Below are positions 51,419-60,083 of a stretch of DNA of 64,000 nt, piece by piece. The first letter of the stretch is position 1, and each line of letters opens with the position of its first letter. The position numbers and the translations under genes are program-made. Below the pieces are notes generated by a model, which was not told the DNA's origin, searched no databases, and worked only from the letters and a program-made list of their open reading frames with translations. Source of the stretch: Nocardia rosealba (lineage in GTDB: Bacteria > Actinomycetota > Actinomycetes > Mycobacteriales > Mycobacteriaceae); contig NZ_JAIWNA010000008.1 of NCBI RefSeq assembly GCF_020216065.1, forward strand, positions 241,634 to 305,633, given 5' to 3'.

Positions 51419-53548
51419 GTGACAGAAACGGACCTGCTCGCGACACCCGGGGTGGATACCGACCCGACGAATTCGGGCGGCCGCGAAAGTGAATCCGGAC
51501 AGATTTCGAAACAGAGCGAACACACCGACGTCGCACGATCGGGGCTGACTGGAATGCTGTTGCCGCAGTTGCGTGCGCTCGCTGGGGAACTCGGTATCCG
51601 AGGCACCTCCGGTATGCGCAAGGGCGATCTCATCGCCGCAATCAAAGAAAACCAGGCCGGAGCGCCTGCCAAGGGTGCCAAGCCTGCCGAAGCCGCCGCC
51701 GTGACGGCCGACGCGCCTGCCACCAGCGACGCTCCCGCCAAGCGGGAACGGCCCGCCAAGGCCGAGAAGCCCGCCGCCGAAGCCAAGGCGCCGGAGGCGA
51801 AGACGGCCGAGGTGAAGCCGGTCGAGACCAAGGCCGCCGAGACCAAGCCGACCGAGACCGAGACCGCTGCGACCAAGCCGGTCGAGGCCAAGACCGAAGC
51901 GCCCGCCGAGGCGGGCGAGGAGTCGGGTCGCGAGAGCGGTCAGCGTGGCCGTGGCAGGCAGCGTCGCGGTCGTGACCAGGCCCGTTCCGGTGGCGGCGAG
52001 AACGCCCCCGCCGAGAATCGCACCGAGACTCGCGCCGAGGAGCCCAAGCAGGCCGAGGGTGGCGAGCAGGGCGAGCGTCGTCGCGAGCGCAACGACCGCA
52101 ATGCCGGTGGCGAGCGCAACGACCGCAATGCCGGTGGCGAGCGCAACGACCGCAATGCCGGTGGCGAGCGTAATCAGAACGACCGCAACCAGAACGAGCG
52201 CGGCGAGCGCAACCAGAACCAGAACGGCAACGCGGGCGGCAATCGTGGCCCGCGCGACGACCGTGATCGTGGTGGCGACGACGAGGAAGGCGGCCGCGGT
52301 CGCCGGGGCCGTCGCTTCCGTGAGCGTCGTCGTGGGCGTGACCGCGACGGTGGCACGGGTTCCGGTGGCGGCGAGGCCCGCGATTTCGAGATCCGCGAGG
52401 ACGACGTCCTGCAGCCCGTCGCGGGCATCCTCGACGTGCTCGACAACTACGCCTTCGTGCGGACCTCCGGCTACCTGGCCGGTCCCAACGACGTGTACGT
52501 GTCGATGAACCTGGTCCGCAAGAACGGTCTGCGCCGCGGTGACGCCATCACCGGTGCGGTCCGCGCACCGCGCGACGGCGAGCAGAGCAACCAGCGCCAG
52601 AAGTTCGACCCGCTGGTGCGCCTGGACACGGTCAACGGTGGCGAGGTGGAGGCGGCCAAGCGTCGTCCCGACTTCCAGAAGCTCACCCCGCTGTACCCGA
52701 ACCAGCGACTGCGCCTCGAGACCACGCCCAACAAGCTGAGCACCCGCGTGATCGACCTGATCATGCCGATCGGCAAGGGCCAGCGCGCGCTGATCGTCTC
52801 CCCGCCCAAGGCCGGTAAGACGACCGTGGTGCAGGACATCGCCAACGCGATCGCGACCAACAACCCCGAGTGCTACCTCATGGTCGTGCTGGTCGACGAG
52901 CGTCCCGAAGAGGTCACCGACATGCAGCGTTCGGTGAAGGGTGAGGTCATCGCCTCCACCTTCGACCGGCCGCCGGCCGATCACACCTCCGTCGCCGAAC
53001 TCGCCATCGAGCGGGCCAAGCGACTGGTGGAAATGGGCAAAGACGTTGTGGTGCTGCTCGACTCGATCACCCGATTGGGCCGCGCGTACAACAACTCCTC
53101 GCCCGCCTCGGGCCGCATCCTCTCCGGTGGTGTCGACTCGACCGCGCTGTACCCGCCCAAGCGGTTCCTCGGCGCGGCGCGCAACATCGAGAACGGTGGC
53201 TCGCTCACGATCATCGCCACGGCGCTGGTCGAGACCGGTTCCACCGGCGACACGGTGATCTTCGAGGAGTTCAAGGGCACGGGTAACGCCGAGCTCAAGC
53301 TCGACCGCAAGATCGCCGAGCGCCGCGTGTTCCCCGCGGTCGACGTGAACCTGTCGAGTACCCGCAAGGACGAACTGCTGATGTCCCCGGACGAGGCCGC
53401 GGTGCTGCACAAGCTGCGCCGAGTGCTCTCGGGCCTGGATTCGCATCAGGCGATCGACCTGCTCATCGACCGGTTGAAGAAGTCGAAGAACAACCTCGAG
53501 TTCCTGATGTCGGTCTCCAAGACCGCACCGGGCGCACTCGACGAGTGA
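51419..53548 (+). CDS. rho: transcription termination factor Rho, with large disordered insert
   Basis: A 709-residue hexameric RNA helicase. Residues 45-80 hold the Rho N-terminal helical motif (LLPQLRALAGELGI). About 80-320 is an actinobacteria-type insert, first Ala/Lys/Glu-rich then Arg/Asn/Gly-rich, with three perfect 27-base repeats encoding ERNDRNAGG (52085-52165). The RNA-binding cold-shock fold follows (LDVLDNYAFVRTSGYL), then the motor with PPKAGKTT (Lys467) and VVLLDSITRLGRAYN. GTG 51419 has AGGAAAGGA upstream; longer open frame upstream does not resemble Rho. The insert probably helps bind structured, GC-rich RNA. Confidence 0.96.
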   Translation: MTETDLLATPGVDTDPTNSGGRESESGQISKQSEHTDVARSGLTGMLLPQLRALAGELGIRGTSGMRKGDLIAAIKENQAGAPAKGAKPAEAAAVTADAPATSDAPAKRERPAKAEKPAAEAKAPEAKTAEVKPVETKAAETKPTETETAATKPVEAKTEAPAEAGEESGRESGQRGRGRQRRGRDQARSGGGENAPAENRTETRAEEPKQAEGGEQGERRRERNDRNAGGERNDRNAGGERNDRNAGGERNQNDRNQNERGERNQNQNGNAGGNRGPRDDRDRGGDDEEGGRGRRGRRFRERRRGRDRDGGTGSGGGEARDFEIREDDVLQPVAGILDVLDNYAFVRTSGYLAGPNDVYVSMNLVRKNGLRRGDAITGAVRAPRDGEQSNQRQKFDPLVRLDTVNGGEVEAAKRRPDFQKLTPLYPNQRLRLETTPNKLSTRVIDLIMPIGKGQRALIVSPPKAGKTTVVQDIANAIATNNPECYLMVVLVDERPEEVTDMQRSVKGEVIASTFDRPPADHTSVAELAIERAKRLVEMGKDVVVLLDSITRLGRAYNNSSPASGRILSGGVDSTALYPPKRFLGAARNIENGGSLTIIATALVETGSTGDTVIFEEFKGTGNAELKLDRKIAERRVFPAVDVNLSSTRKDELLMSPDEAAVLHKLRRVLSGLDSHQAIDLLIDRLKKSKNNLEFLMSVSKTAPGALDE
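52085..52165 (+). repeat. three perfect 27-bp tandem repeats within rho
   Basis: Three identical 27-base units (52085-52111, 52112-52138, 52139-52165) encode ERNDRNAGG three times. Lack of any synonymous difference suggests recent slippage expansion inside the disordered insert. Confidence 0.9.
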
Positions 53549-53555
53549 CAGAACG

Positions 53556-53583
53556 AAAGGGCTCCGCTTCGGCGGGGCCCTTT
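53556..53583 (+). terminator. terminator after rho
   Basis: A 12-base stem, AAAGGGCTCCGC with its complement (one G-T pair), closes a TTCG tetraloop 8 bases after the rho stop. The second arm ends in TTT, a compact intrinsic terminator form. Confidence 0.85.
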
Positions 53584-53639
53584 CGGTTTGCCGGGAACAT
53601 CCGAAGGGTAGGGGGTGTTCTCATGAGGGCGGCCGGGTC

Positions 53640-53648
53640 TGGCATACT
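53640..53648 (+). promoter_or_regulatory. candidate extended -10 promoter for rpmE
   Basis: TGGCATACT fits an extended -10 element (TGN followed by CATACT, 53643-53648). It lies shortly upstream of the perfect palindrome at 53660 and would place the transcript start about 100 bases before the rpmE ATG. Confidence 0.45.
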
Positions 53649-53659
53649 GGACCGCTGTG

Positions 53660-53679
53660 TGTCTGCGAGCTCGCAGACA
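53660..53679. promoter_or_regulatory. perfect 20-base palindrome in the rpmE leader
   Basis: TGTCTGCGAG is followed directly by its exact reverse complement. It begins about 11 bases after the candidate -10 element, so it is either an operator at the transcript start or a hairpin at the 5' end of the rpmE mRNA, 78 to 97 bases before the ATG. Confidence 0.6.
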
Positions 53680-53756
53680 TCCCGCCTAGTCGGTTCCGGT
53701 TCACGTACTCCACTCCATGGGGCTACGACCCGGCGACCATTATCGAGAGGACGCCC

Positions 53757-53990
53757 ATGAAGGCAGGAATCCACCCCACGTATGTCGACACCACCGTCGT
53801 GTGTGGTTGCGGCAACACCTTCCAGACTCGCTCCACCAAGGAGTCCGGCCAGATCACGGTCGAGGTCTGCTCGCAGTGCCACCCGTTCTACACGGGCAAG
53901 CAGAAGATCCTCGACACCGGCGGCCGCGTGGCTCGCTTCGAGGCTCGCTACGGCAAGCGCGCAGGCAAGAAGGCCGACGCCGAAAGCTAG
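53757..53990 (+). CDS. rpmE: 50S ribosomal protein L31, zinc-binding form
   Basis: A 77-residue ribosomal protein. All four zinc cysteines are present (Cys16, Cys18, Cys38, Cys41 in CGCG and CSQC), so this is the C+ type rather than the zinc-independent paralogue. The basic C-terminal tail is usual. GAGAGGA precedes the ATG. It stands in its own transcription unit, with a palindrome upstream and a strong terminator downstream. Confidence 0.97.
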   Translation: MKAGIHPTYVDTTVVCGCGNTFQTRSTKESGQITVEVCSQCHPFYTGKQKILDTGGRVARFEARYGKRAGKKADAES

Positions 53991-53999
53991 TTGCCTCCC

Positions 54000-54037
54000 C
54001 CGACGCCCGGTTCTGCATCTTGCAGGCCGGGCGTCGG
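54000..54037 (+). terminator. terminator between rpmE and prfA
   Basis: Eleven outer pairs (54000-54010 with 54027-54037) and five inner pairs (CTGCA/TGCAG) form a long hairpin 10 bases after the rpmE stop, followed by GGTTTCT. It separates rpmE from prfA. Confidence 0.82.
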
Positions 54038-54085
54038 TGGTTTCTCTACCCGAGCCGTCGCCCCGCACACCGAAGGAATCCTCCC

Positions 54086-55156
54086 GTGACGCAACCGTCC
54101 GCAATCGACGACATCCTCGCCGAGTACCAGGGCCTGGAGACGCAGCTGGCCGATCCGTCGCTGCACAACGACGCGGGCGCGGCACGCCGGGTGGGCAAGC
54201 GGTTCGCCGAGCTGGCGCCGGTGATGAGCACCTATCGCAAGCTCGAAGCGGTGCGCGACGACCTCGAGGCCGCCCGTGAGCTGGCCGCCGACGACGCCAC
54301 CTTCGCCGCCGAGGTGCCCGGGCTGGAAGCCCAGCTGGCCGAACTCGAGCAGGCCCTCGCCGATCTGCTCGCCCCACGCGACCCGCACGACGGCGACGAC
54401 GTGGTGCTCGAGGTGAAGTCCGGCGAGGGTGGCGAGGAATCGGCGCTGTTCGCCGCCGACCTGGCGCGCATGTACATCCGCTATGCCGAACGCCACGGGT
54501 GGAAGGTGGAGACGCTCGACGTCACCTACTCCGACCTGGGCGGATACAAGGACGCGACGCTGTCGATCAAGAGCAAGGACGCCGCGCGCGACGGGGTGTG
54601 GTCGCGCTTCAAGTTCGAGGGCGGCGTGCACCGCGTGCAGCGCGTGCCGGTGACCGAGTCGCAGGGCCGCATCCACACCTCGGCCGCGGGCGTGCTGATC
54701 TACCCGGAGCCCGACGAGGTGGAGCAGGTGCAGATCGACGAGACCGACCTGCGCATCGACGTGTACCGGTCCTCCGGCAAGGGCGGTCAGGGCGTCAACA
54801 CCACCGACTCCGCGGTCCGCATCACCCACCTGCCCTCGGGCATCGTGGTGACCTGCCAGAACGAACGTTCGCAGCTGCAGAACAAGGCCCGTGCCATGCA
54901 GGTCCTCGCCGCCCGGTTGCAGGCGCTGGCCGAGGAGCAGGCCGAGCAGGAGGCGGCGGCGGGGCGTGCCAGCCAGATCCGCACCGTCGACCGCTCCGAG
55001 CGCATCCGTACCTACAACTTCCCGGAGAACCGGATCGCCGATCACCGCATCGGGTTCAAGGCGCACAACCTCGACGCCGTCCTCGACGGTGACATGGACG
55101 CGCTGCTGGACGCGCTCGGCAAAGCCGAGCGCGAGGCCCGGATGGCTGCCGAGTAA
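54086..55156 (+). CDS. prfA: peptide chain release factor 1
   Basis: A 356-residue class I release factor recognising UAA and UAG. The catalytic GGQ is at 233-235 in SSGKGGQGVNTTDSAVR, and VQRVPVTESQGR contains the codon-recognition PVT tripeptide of RF1. GTG 54086 has AAGGA upstream; longer open frame would run through the terminator. Its methyltransferase, PrmC, is encoded next. Confidence 0.96.
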   Translation: MTQPSAIDDILAEYQGLETQLADPSLHNDAGAARRVGKRFAELAPVMSTYRKLEAVRDDLEAARELAADDATFAAEVPGLEAQLAELEQALADLLAPRDPHDGDDVVLEVKSGEGGEESALFAADLARMYIRYAERHGWKVETLDVTYSDLGGYKDATLSIKSKDAARDGVWSRFKFEGGVHRVQRVPVTESQGRIHTSAAGVLIYPEPDEVEQVQIDETDLRIDVYRSSGKGGQGVNTTDSAVRITHLPSGIVVTCQNERSQLQNKARAMQVLAARLQALAEEQAEQEAAAGRASQIRTVDRSERIRTYNFPENRIADHRIGFKAHNLDAVLDGDMDALLDALGKAEREARMAAE

Positions 55157-55215
55157 GGGCGTGAACGACCCGTGCCGCACGGCCTACGCGATCTCGCGCA
55201 CCTTCGGAGGTCGTG

Positions 55216-56118
55216 GTGACATTGCCGGATGAGCCCGTGACCGCGCGAATCCCGTTGCGGCCCTTGATCGTCAGGGCCGGCGCGCGCCTCGAAGAGGCCG
55301 GAGTCGGCTCGCCGATGTTCGACGCGGAGAACCTCGCCGCGCACGCGCTCGGTGTGGAGCGGATGCGCCTTGCGTTGATCCCGATGGTCGACACCGACAC
55401 CGCCGCGCGCATCGAGGCGCTGATCGACCAGCGTGCGGCGCGAATCCCGTTGCAGCACTTGACCGGAACCGCGCCGCTGGGTGCCGTCGACCTCGCCGTC
55501 GGGCCCGGCGTGTTCGTGCCGCGTCCGGAAACCGAGCTGCTGCTCGCCTGGGCGCTCGGCTACCTCGAGGCACAGCCGCTCGCGCACGCACCGATCGTCG
55601 TCGACCTGTGCACCGGCTCGGGCGCGCTGGCACTCGCCATCGCGCACGCCCGGCCGGACGCCGATGTGCACGCCGTCGAACTCGATCCCGACGCGTTGCG
55701 CTGGGCCCGCCGTAACGCCGATACGCGCATCGCCGCGGGTGACACCCCCATCACCCTGTACTCCGGTGACGTCACCGACCCGTTCGTGGTCGAACACCTC
55801 ACCGCCCGTGCCGACCTGGTCGTCGCCAACCCGCCCTACATCCCGCAGGACGCGGTCCTCGACCCCGAGGTCGCCGACCACGACCCCCACCGCGCCCTGT
55901 TCGGCGGTCCCGACGGTCTCGACGTCATCCGTGGCATGGTCCCCACGATCGCCCGCCTACTGCGCCCCAGCGGCGCCACCGCCGTCGAACACGACGACAC
56001 CAACGGCGGGGGAGTGGCGGCACTGCTGTCGGCCGCCGACCTCACCGACGTCGCCGAACACACCGACCTGTCCGACAAGCCGCGCTTCGTCACCGCGCGC
56101 CGCCCCTCGAACACCTGA
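55216..56118 (+). CDS. prmC: release factor glutamine methyltransferase PrmC (HemK)
   Basis: A 300-residue SAM-dependent methyltransferase that modifies the GGQ glutamine of release factors. It has an N-terminal helical domain, the SAM loop VVDLCTGSGALALAIA and the catalytic NPPY at 205-208. Two adjacent GTG codons (55213, 55216) are candidates; GGAGG spacing favours 55216. The linkage prfA-prmC is usual in actinobacteria. Confidence 0.94.
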   Translation: MTLPDEPVTARIPLRPLIVRAGARLEEAGVGSPMFDAENLAAHALGVERMRLALIPMVDTDTAARIEALIDQRAARIPLQHLTGTAPLGAVDLAVGPGVFVPRPETELLLAWALGYLEAQPLAHAPIVVDLCTGSGALALAIAHARPDADVHAVELDPDALRWARRNADTRIAAGDTPITLYSGDVTDPFVVEHLTARADLVVANPPYIPQDAVLDPEVADHDPHRALFGGPDGLDVIRGMVPTIARLLRPSGATAVEHDDTNGGGVAALLSAADLTDVAEHTDLSDKPRFVTARRPSNT

Positions 56119-56308
56119 GCGCGGAAGCGTCACGCAGGTAGACAGGCTGCGCTGTGTCCGCCGGACATGACCGCGCTCCATCGGGCAATCACCTGGCTAA
56201 CACCGGGATGAGCGCCCCAAAGTCCCTCGGCTCTCGCCCCTCGAACCGGGGGCTACACTCTTGCCCGCAGCTAAAGACCGGGAAAGTACGCGGAGGAGGC
56301 GGACAGCT

Positions 56309-56974
56309 TTGAGTACTGTCTACGACTGTGCCGATGAGGCGTCTCGAGACGCGGGGATCACCGCGGCCACCAGTGCGTTGAAGTCGGGTCGCCTCGTCGT
56401 GATGCCAACCGACACCCTCTACGGCATCGCCGCCGACGCGTTCGATTCGTCCGCCGTCGCCGACCTGCTGGCCGCCAAGCGGCGCGGTCGCGATATGCCG
56501 GTCCCGGTGCTCGTCGGTTCGTGGCACACCATCGACGGACTCGTGTTCTCGGTTCGTCCGCAGGCACGTGACCTGATCCGTGCGTTCTGGCCCGGTGCGC
56601 TGAGTCTTGTTGTGCAGGCGGCACCTTCGCTGGCCTGGGATCTCGGTGACACGCGCGGCACGGTGATGCTGCGGATGCCGCTGCACCCGGTGGCGCTGGA
56701 GCTGCTGCGCGCGGTCGGCCCGCTCGCGGTGTCGAGTGCCAATGTGTCGGGGCAGCCGCCCGCCACCACCGTCGAACAGGCTCGTGAACAACTCGGTTCG
56801 CTGGCTAGCGTGTACCTCGACGGCGGCCCGGCCGAGCACGCCGTCGCCTCAACGATCGTCGACCTCACCGCGGACCAACCTCGGGTGTTGCGGGAGGGTG
56901 CGGTGCCGGTGGCCGATATCGCCGAGGTGCTCGGGATGGCGCCCGAGGCCCTGACCAGCTCCGCCAACCGGTGA
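56309..56974 (+). CDS. L-threonylcarbamoyladenylate synthase (Sua5/YciO/YrdC family)
   Basis: A 221-residue enzyme for the first step of t6A tRNA modification. The family motif KSGRLVVMPTDTLYGIA is at 25-41, followed by KRRGRDMPVPVLVG and SSANVSGQPPATTVEQA. I chose TTG 56309 because GGAGGAGG lies 8 bases upstream; ATG 56261 would add 16 Arg-rich residues and no such site. It lacks the separate C-terminal Sua5 domain. Confidence 0.92.
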   Translation: MSTVYDCADEASRDAGITAATSALKSGRLVVMPTDTLYGIAADAFDSSAVADLLAAKRRGRDMPVPVLVGSWHTIDGLVFSVRPQARDLIRAFWPGALSLVVQAAPSLAWDLGDTRGTVMLRMPLHPVALELLRAVGPLAVSSANVSGQPPATTVEQAREQLGSLASVYLDGGPAEHAVASTIVDLTADQPRVLREGAVPVADIAEVLGMAPEALTSSANR

Positions 56975-56987
56975 TCGCCTGCCTGCG

Positions 56988-58118
56988 ATGAGCTCAGTCG
57001 TTCCCCTGCGTGAGCTCCTGCTCGTGCTGCTCGTCTCGGCAACGGTGACCTTCCTGGCCACCGGCGGTGTCCGGGTGCTCGCCATCGGTTTCGGCGCCGT
57101 GGCGATTCCACGTGAACGCGATGTGCACGTCAAACCGATTCCCCGGATGGGCGGCGTCGGTATGTATGTCGGCGTCGTGGCCGCGATCTTGTTCGCACAT
57201 CAGTTGCCCGCGCTGCGCCGTGGCTTCGATTACGCGCCCGATATTCCCGCCGTGCTCGTCGCCGCGACGATCATCGTGCTCGTCGGCATTGTCGACGACC
57301 GCTGGGGGCTGGACGCACTGACCAAATTCGCCGGACAGGTCACCGCGGCCGGTGTGATGGCCGTGATGGGCCTGAGCTGGTACGTGATCTACGACCCGTT
57401 CAACGACACGACCGTGGTGCTCGACGCACTGCAGGGCGGCCTGGTGACGGTCGGCATCACCGTCACGCTCGTCAACGCGATGAACTTCGTCGACGGATTG
57501 GACGGCCTGGCCGCCGGCCTCGGTTTGATCTGCGCGGTGGCTGTTTTCGCGTTCTCCGTGGGTTTGCTCTACGACCAGGGCGGCTCGGTCGACACCTATC
57601 CACCCGCTTTGCTGGCCGCCGCGCTGGCCGGTGCGTGCCTCGGATTTCTGCCGCACAATTTCTCCCCGGCCCGAATCTTCATGGGCGATACGGGGTCGAT
57701 GATGATCGGTTTGATGCTGGCAGCTGTTTCCACCGGCGCGTCGGGCCGAATTCCGCTGCAGGGCTATGGCCCGCGCGACATTGTGGGTTTGCTCTCGCCG
57801 CTGTTGCTGGTGGGCGCGGTGATGTTCATTCCGGTGCTCGATCTGTTGCTGGCGATCGTGCGCCGTGTGCGCGCGGGCGTGAGTTTTTCCACACCGGACA
57901 AAATGCACCTGCATCACCGATTGCTGCAGATCGGGCATTCCCAGCGCCGCGTGGTGTTGCTCATCTATTTATGGGTCGGCGTGCTCGCCTTCGGCGCGGT
58001 GGGAACTTCGCTGATGGACCGGCGGCTTGTGGTGTTGCTGGTGGCGGGCGGATTGGTGTTCGCGCTGGTGGTGACGGTGATCCCCTCGATGCGCCGCACG
58101 GAGTCGGCCCAGCATTGA
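56988..58118 (+). CDS. wecA: decaprenyl-phosphate GlcNAc-1-phosphate transferase (WecA/Rfe)
   Basis: A 376-residue membrane enzyme with about 11 helices that starts the linker unit joining arabinogalactan to peptidoglycan. Catalytic motifs are DDRWGL (103-108), NFVDGLDGLAAG (166-177), FMGDTGSMMIG and the cytoplasmic HLHH loop. The gene begins 13 bases after the Sua5-type gene and is linked to the ATP synthase operon as in mycobacteria. Confidence 0.94.
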   Translation: MSSVVPLRELLLVLLVSATVTFLATGGVRVLAIGFGAVAIPRERDVHVKPIPRMGGVGMYVGVVAAILFAHQLPALRRGFDYAPDIPAVLVAATIIVLVGIVDDRWGLDALTKFAGQVTAAGVMAVMGLSWYVIYDPFNDTTVVLDALQGGLVTVGITVTLVNAMNFVDGLDGLAAGLGLICAVAVFAFSVGLLYDQGGSVDTYPPALLAAALAGACLGFLPHNFSPARIFMGDTGSMMIGLMLAAVSTGASGRIPLQGYGPRDIVGLLSPLLLVGAVMFIPVLDLLLAIVRRVRAGVSFSTPDKMHLHHRLLQIGHSQRRVVLLIYLWVGVLAFGAVGTSLMDRRLVVLLVAGGLVFALVVTVIPSMRRTESAQH

Positions 58119-58137
58119 CTTCAGTCCGCAAGGTAAA

Positions 58138-58605
58138 GTGCGGGCCGTGAGCTTTACACCCGAAACCGTGCCAGGCCCCGACGCCCCGCTGCGTGCCGCG
58201 CTGCGCTACGGCCTGATCGGCCTCGGCGTGCTCGTGGTCGCGTCGGTGGTGATCGCCTCCCTCCTCGCCGGGATGCCCGGTCTGTGGGGCGCGCTGCTCG
58301 GCGCCGCGATCGGTGGCGGATTCATCCTCACCACCGTGGTGTCGGTGCTGCTTGGTGCCAAGCTGCCGCCCACGATGGCGGGCATGGTCATGCTGGTCAG
58401 CTGGGTCGCCAAGCTGCTTGTGGTGCTGATCGTCGTCGGTGTGCTCAACCAGTTCGACTTCTACAGCAGGCCCGCGCTGTTCTTCACCGTGGTAGGAGCC
58501 CTGCTGATCGTGCTCGGTGCCGAAACCTACGGCGTTGTGCGACACAAGGTCCCGTACGTCACGACACGCGCGGGAGACAGCGAAACGGCTTCCGAGCAGG
58601 AATAA
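58138..58605 (+). CDS. AtpI-like small membrane protein
   Basis: A 155-residue membrane protein with about four helices (25-45, 48-72, 80-100, 108-130), in the position occupied by the atpI/Rv1303 gene of mycobacteria. It may assist c-ring assembly; this rests on position and topology. GTG 58138 has AAGG four bases upstream, while GTG 58147 is an alternative. It lies 19 bases after wecA. Confidence 0.85.
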   Translation: MRAVSFTPETVPGPDAPLRAALRYGLIGLGVLVVASVVIASLLAGMPGLWGALLGAAIGGGFILTTVVSVLLGAKLPPTMAGMVMLVSWVAKLLVVLIVVGVLNQFDFYSRPALFFTVVGALLIVLGAETYGVVRHKVPYVTTRAGDSETASEQE

Positions 58606-58952
58606 TCCCACCCAGCTACGCACTGTCGTAGATAGCTTGGTAAAGTGTTGGTAAGCAAGCACCCAAGCTAGGGGCGCGGTCCGGGGATTCGGGCTATGCC
58701 TCGGGTTACCAAGGGGGGATCACCGAGATCCCACCCGGGGCCGCTATGCTTACTGCCGATCCGGGTGGAATGTGCCCGGTTGAAGCATGTCGACGATGTC
58801 GCCGACGCCCGTACAGAAGCTAATACAGGTATCCCTCGTATCAGCGGCTGTCGAATTTCGAGCCGACAAAAGTCGACCCCCATTGATCGTCAATGTCCGA
58901 TCGAACCGCGGGAATGACAGTCGTACCCGCGGCCCGAACACGGGAGAGAACG
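58606..58952 (+). promoter_or_regulatory. leader region of the ATP synthase operon
   Basis: This 347-base stretch carries no convincing gene. It contains an 8-base perfect inverted repeat, TAGCTTGG/CCAAGCTA (58633-58640 and 58663-58670), and a TATGCT at 58745-58750 that could be a -10 element, though no matching -35 is clear. The length suggests the operon has its own promoter and a long leader. Confidence 0.5.
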
Positions 58953-59747
58953 CTGAGCGTCATCACTTTGGCGGCGGGCGAGTTCCACGCGCCATCGCTG
59001 TCCGACTTCTTCCCTCCAGCGGTGCTGTTCGAGGGTACGCCGTTCGAACTCGATCGCCTGATGCTGGTCCGGCTGTTGATGACCGCCGTTCTGGTGGCCG
59101 TCTTCGTGCTGGCTTTCCGCTCGCCGAAGATCGTGCCGCGCGGCCTGCAGAATGTGATGGAAGCCGGTGTGGTTTTCGTCAAGGAGCAGATCGCCGACGA
59201 GGTACTCGGCAAAGAATCCGGCAAGAAGTTCCTCCCGCTGCTCGCGACGATCTTCTTCACGGTTCTCTTTCTGAACTTCTCCGGTGTGATTCCCGGGTTG
59301 AACATCTCGTCGAACGCGCGCATCGGCATGCCGCTGGTCCTCGCCGCGATCGTCTACATCGTCTACAACTACGTGGGCATCAGGAAGTACGGGTTCTTCT
59401 CCTACATCCGCCACAGCATCGTCGTCCCCGACGTGCCGATCGCGCTGCACGTGCTGCTGATTCCGATCGAGTTCATCTCGACCTTCATCCTGCGCCCGTT
59501 CACGCTGACCGTCCGTCTCATGGCCAACATGCTGGCCGGCCACATCATGCTGGTGCTGTTCTTCAGCGCCACCTGGTTCTTCCTGTTCGACGCGACCGCG
59601 TGGATGAAGGTCTTCTCGCCCTTCTCGCTGCTGGCTGCCATCGGCTTCACTCTGTTCGAGCTGCTGGTGATCTTCCTGCAGGCCTACGTCTTCGCGCTGC
59701 TGGCCGCCGTGTACATCGGGCAGTCGCAGCACGCCGCCGACCACTAG
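58953..59747 (+). CDS. atpB: ATP synthase Fo subunit a
   Basis: A 264-residue membrane subunit forming the proton half-channels. The conserved arginine lies in FTLTVRLMANMLAGH, with NFSGVIPGLNISSNARIGMP upstream and FELLVIFLQAYVFALLAAVY in the last helices. The start is uncertain: GGGAG six bases upstream and the family N-terminus (SVITLAAGEFHAPS) favour CTG 58953, while ATG 58914 would add 13 residues without a proper site. Confidence 0.95.
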   Translation: MSVITLAAGEFHAPSLSDFFPPAVLFEGTPFELDRLMLVRLLMTAVLVAVFVLAFRSPKIVPRGLQNVMEAGVVFVKEQIADEVLGKESGKKFLPLLATIFFTVLFLNFSGVIPGLNISSNARIGMPLVLAAIVYIVYNYVGIRKYGFFSYIRHSIVVPDVPIALHVLLIPIEFISTFILRPFTLTVRLMANMLAGHIMLVLFFSATWFFLFDATAWMKVFSPFSLLAAIGFTLFELLVIFLQAYVFALLAAVYIGQSQHAADH

Positions 59748-59829
59748 ACCCGACCGAACCACCTACATACCGCCAAACCTGCTGCACACGCCGACCGGCG
59801 GGTGAGCAACAGAAAGGGAAAGAAGACTC

Positions 59830-60078
59830 ATGAGCCTCGCTTACCTGGCCCAGGAAGCCGCGAACACCGAAAGCTCCTTCAAGGGCTTCGGAGCCATCGG
59901 CTACGGCCTCGCTGCGATCGGCCCCGGCATCGGCGTCGGCATCGTCGTCGGTAAGGCCATCGAGGGCATCGCGCGTCAGCCCGAGCTGTCCGGCCAGATC
60001 CGCACCACCATGTTCCTCGGTATCGCGTTCACCGAAGCCCTGGCGCTGATCGGCCTCGTCGCCGGCTTCATCTTCTGA
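59830..60078 (+). CDS. atpE: ATP synthase Fo subunit c
   Basis: An 82-residue hairpin protein of two helices forming the proton-driven rotor ring. The ion-binding residue is Glu69 in AFTEALALIG, and the polar loop is ARQPE (48-52). The first helix has GPGIGVGIVVG. A purine-rich site precedes ATG 59830. This subunit is the target of diarylquinolines in mycobacteria. Confidence 0.97.
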   Translation: MSLAYLAQEAANTESSFKGFGAIGYGLAAIGPGIGVGIVVGKAIEGIARQPELSGQIRTTMFLGIAFTEALALIGLVAGFIF

Positions 60079-60083
60079 TTCCG

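Noticed and set aside
52085..52165. Possible CRISPR array
   Set aside because: The three units are contiguous with no spacers and lie in frame inside rho.
56261..56308. ATG 56261 as start of the Sua5-type gene
   Set aside because: The extra residues are Arg-rich and lack a ribosome-binding site, whereas TTG 56309 has GGAGGAGG at ideal spacing.
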